This document shows positions 63,397 through 64,000 of a DNA stretch of 64,000 nt, piece after piece. The translations under genes were made by a program, and so were the position numbers. Numbering within the stretch: the first letter of the stretch is position 1; every line of letters begins with the position of its first letter. The notes below the pieces were generated by a model that was not told the DNA's origin, ran no database searches, and was given only the letters and a program-made list of their open reading frames with translations. Source of the DNA: Tretioscincus oriximinensis (Eukaryota > Chordata > Lepidosauria > Squamata > Gymnophthalmidae); NCBI GenBank assembly GCA_022410635.1, contig JAJVDF010000505.1, forward strand, positions 862,529-926,528, given 5' to 3'.

Positions 63397-63745
63397 GGTC
63401 TTGTCCCCACTGAGCCTTATTCTGGGTTATATACAGGGTGCTTCAAAAAAGATGTAGACACACTGTGAACTTCCATAGAAAATTTATTTACTGTTCTACA
63501 AGGTTACATGTCAGGAAATTAGGAAGCTTAAAAGTCCAATGCAAATAAAAGGTAAATCAGCCATCAGGACGAGTCACCACTGATTCCGTACATCGTATGG
63601 GAGTTCGAAGTGTGCACACNTTNGTTTTTTGAAGCACCCTGTATATCTCGGGACAGAGACTGGGCGCNCAGATGCCAGTGTAGACTATGGCAGGCCCCTT
63701 TCCCCACATGTCCCAGAATAAGGCTCGGTGGGGGGCAGGACACGG
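63397..63745. mobile_element. TIR-flanked element interrupted by a mariner-like MITE
   Basis: CCACTGAGCCTTATTCTGGG on the left (about 63406-63425) pairs with CCCAGAATAAGGCTCGGTGG on the right (about 63712-63731). The 63434-63641 MITE sits between them. Outer element unnamed; no target duplication determined. Confidence 0.5.
63434..63641. mobile_element. mariner-type MITE (208 bp)
   Basis: Perfect inverted ends CAGGGTGCTTCAAAAAA (63434-63450) and TTTTTTGAAGCACCCTG (63625-63641), each flanked by TA (63432-63433 and 63642-63643). The TA target and CAGGGTG-type end are those of the Tc1/mariner superfamily. No transposase. Confidence 0.8.
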
Positions 63746-64000
63746 AGGTTTTCTTTCGACGACTCCTGTGTTTGGATCTTTGCATGCGGGACGGAGGCGC
63801 CTTCCCCTTCGTGGAGGCGCCCGGAAGATAAAGAAAGCAGCAGATCATACCGTCAGCCTGTGCAGAGGTTCCAAGGCAGTTCTTTCCGTGCAATCCACCA
63901 ACATAATGGTCTCAAATCAGCAAACCTTGCAGTCAACCAACACAGGGGTTACGTCCAGCTCTTCTCTCGCATGGTTCATATTACCGAGCATGGGGGGGGG
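63746..64000 (+). other. window end, intergenic
   Basis: GC-richer sequence with an inverted GGAGGCGCC pair near 63793-63822, ending in a G-run at the edge (63992-64000). Nothing coding recognised. Confidence 0.4.

Overview
The window is vertebrate nuclear DNA, almost certainly from a squamate reptile (lizard or snake). It holds one large intron-rich gene on the + strand, embedded in AT-rich sequence full of Sauria-type tRNA SINEs, 5'-truncated CR1 LINEs, L1 remnants, hAT and mariner-like MITEs and a DIRS retroelement. There is no operon structure, rRNA, tRNA gene or CRISPR. Scattered single N bases mark unresolved consensus positions.

The gene is DENND5B (DENN domain containing 5B). I place 20 constitutive coding exons between 369 and 52367, plus one in-frame cassette exon (25090-25200). 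Every junction has AG/GT signals and the phases chain without a break. The window holds about 1,232 codons and starts inside the glycine codon just after the short first coding exon. With roughly 42 missing upstream residues this matches the ~1,274 aa expected for DENND5B. Exons encode, in order, the uDENN, cDENN and dDENN lobes (369-12552), a linker (16379-26682), RUN1 (27623-34657), PLAT (37910-39798) and RUN2 (41013-52367). The stop is at 52365-52367 and the 3' UTR probably runs to about 54.7-55.1 kb.

The introns carry datable insertions. The main ones are a minus-strand CR1 with reverse transcriptase (10474-12190), a 187-bp-arm inverted repeat (14356-14918), a SPIN-like hAT element (17990-18733), a solo LTR with 5-bp target duplication (20498-20732), a GC-rich promoter-like island (about 23555-24355) and a complete-ended but decayed DIRS element (42041-47885). 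Downstream, 55-64 kb appears intergenic: three hAT MITEs with 8-bp duplications, an antisense solo LTR, an L1 tail, a SINE and a mariner-type MITE.

The items most worth following up are: (1) the GC island, whose TATA box, CRE-like site, 20-bp palindrome, pyrimidine-rich leader and ATG|GT donor are in the right strand and phase to start a short DENND5B lacking its DENN module; (2) two orphan exon-like segments between the last two DENND5B exons; (3) the DIRS element, whose internal complementary region reads through its own circle junction base for base; and (4) a pair of inverted hAT MITEs with matching target duplications.
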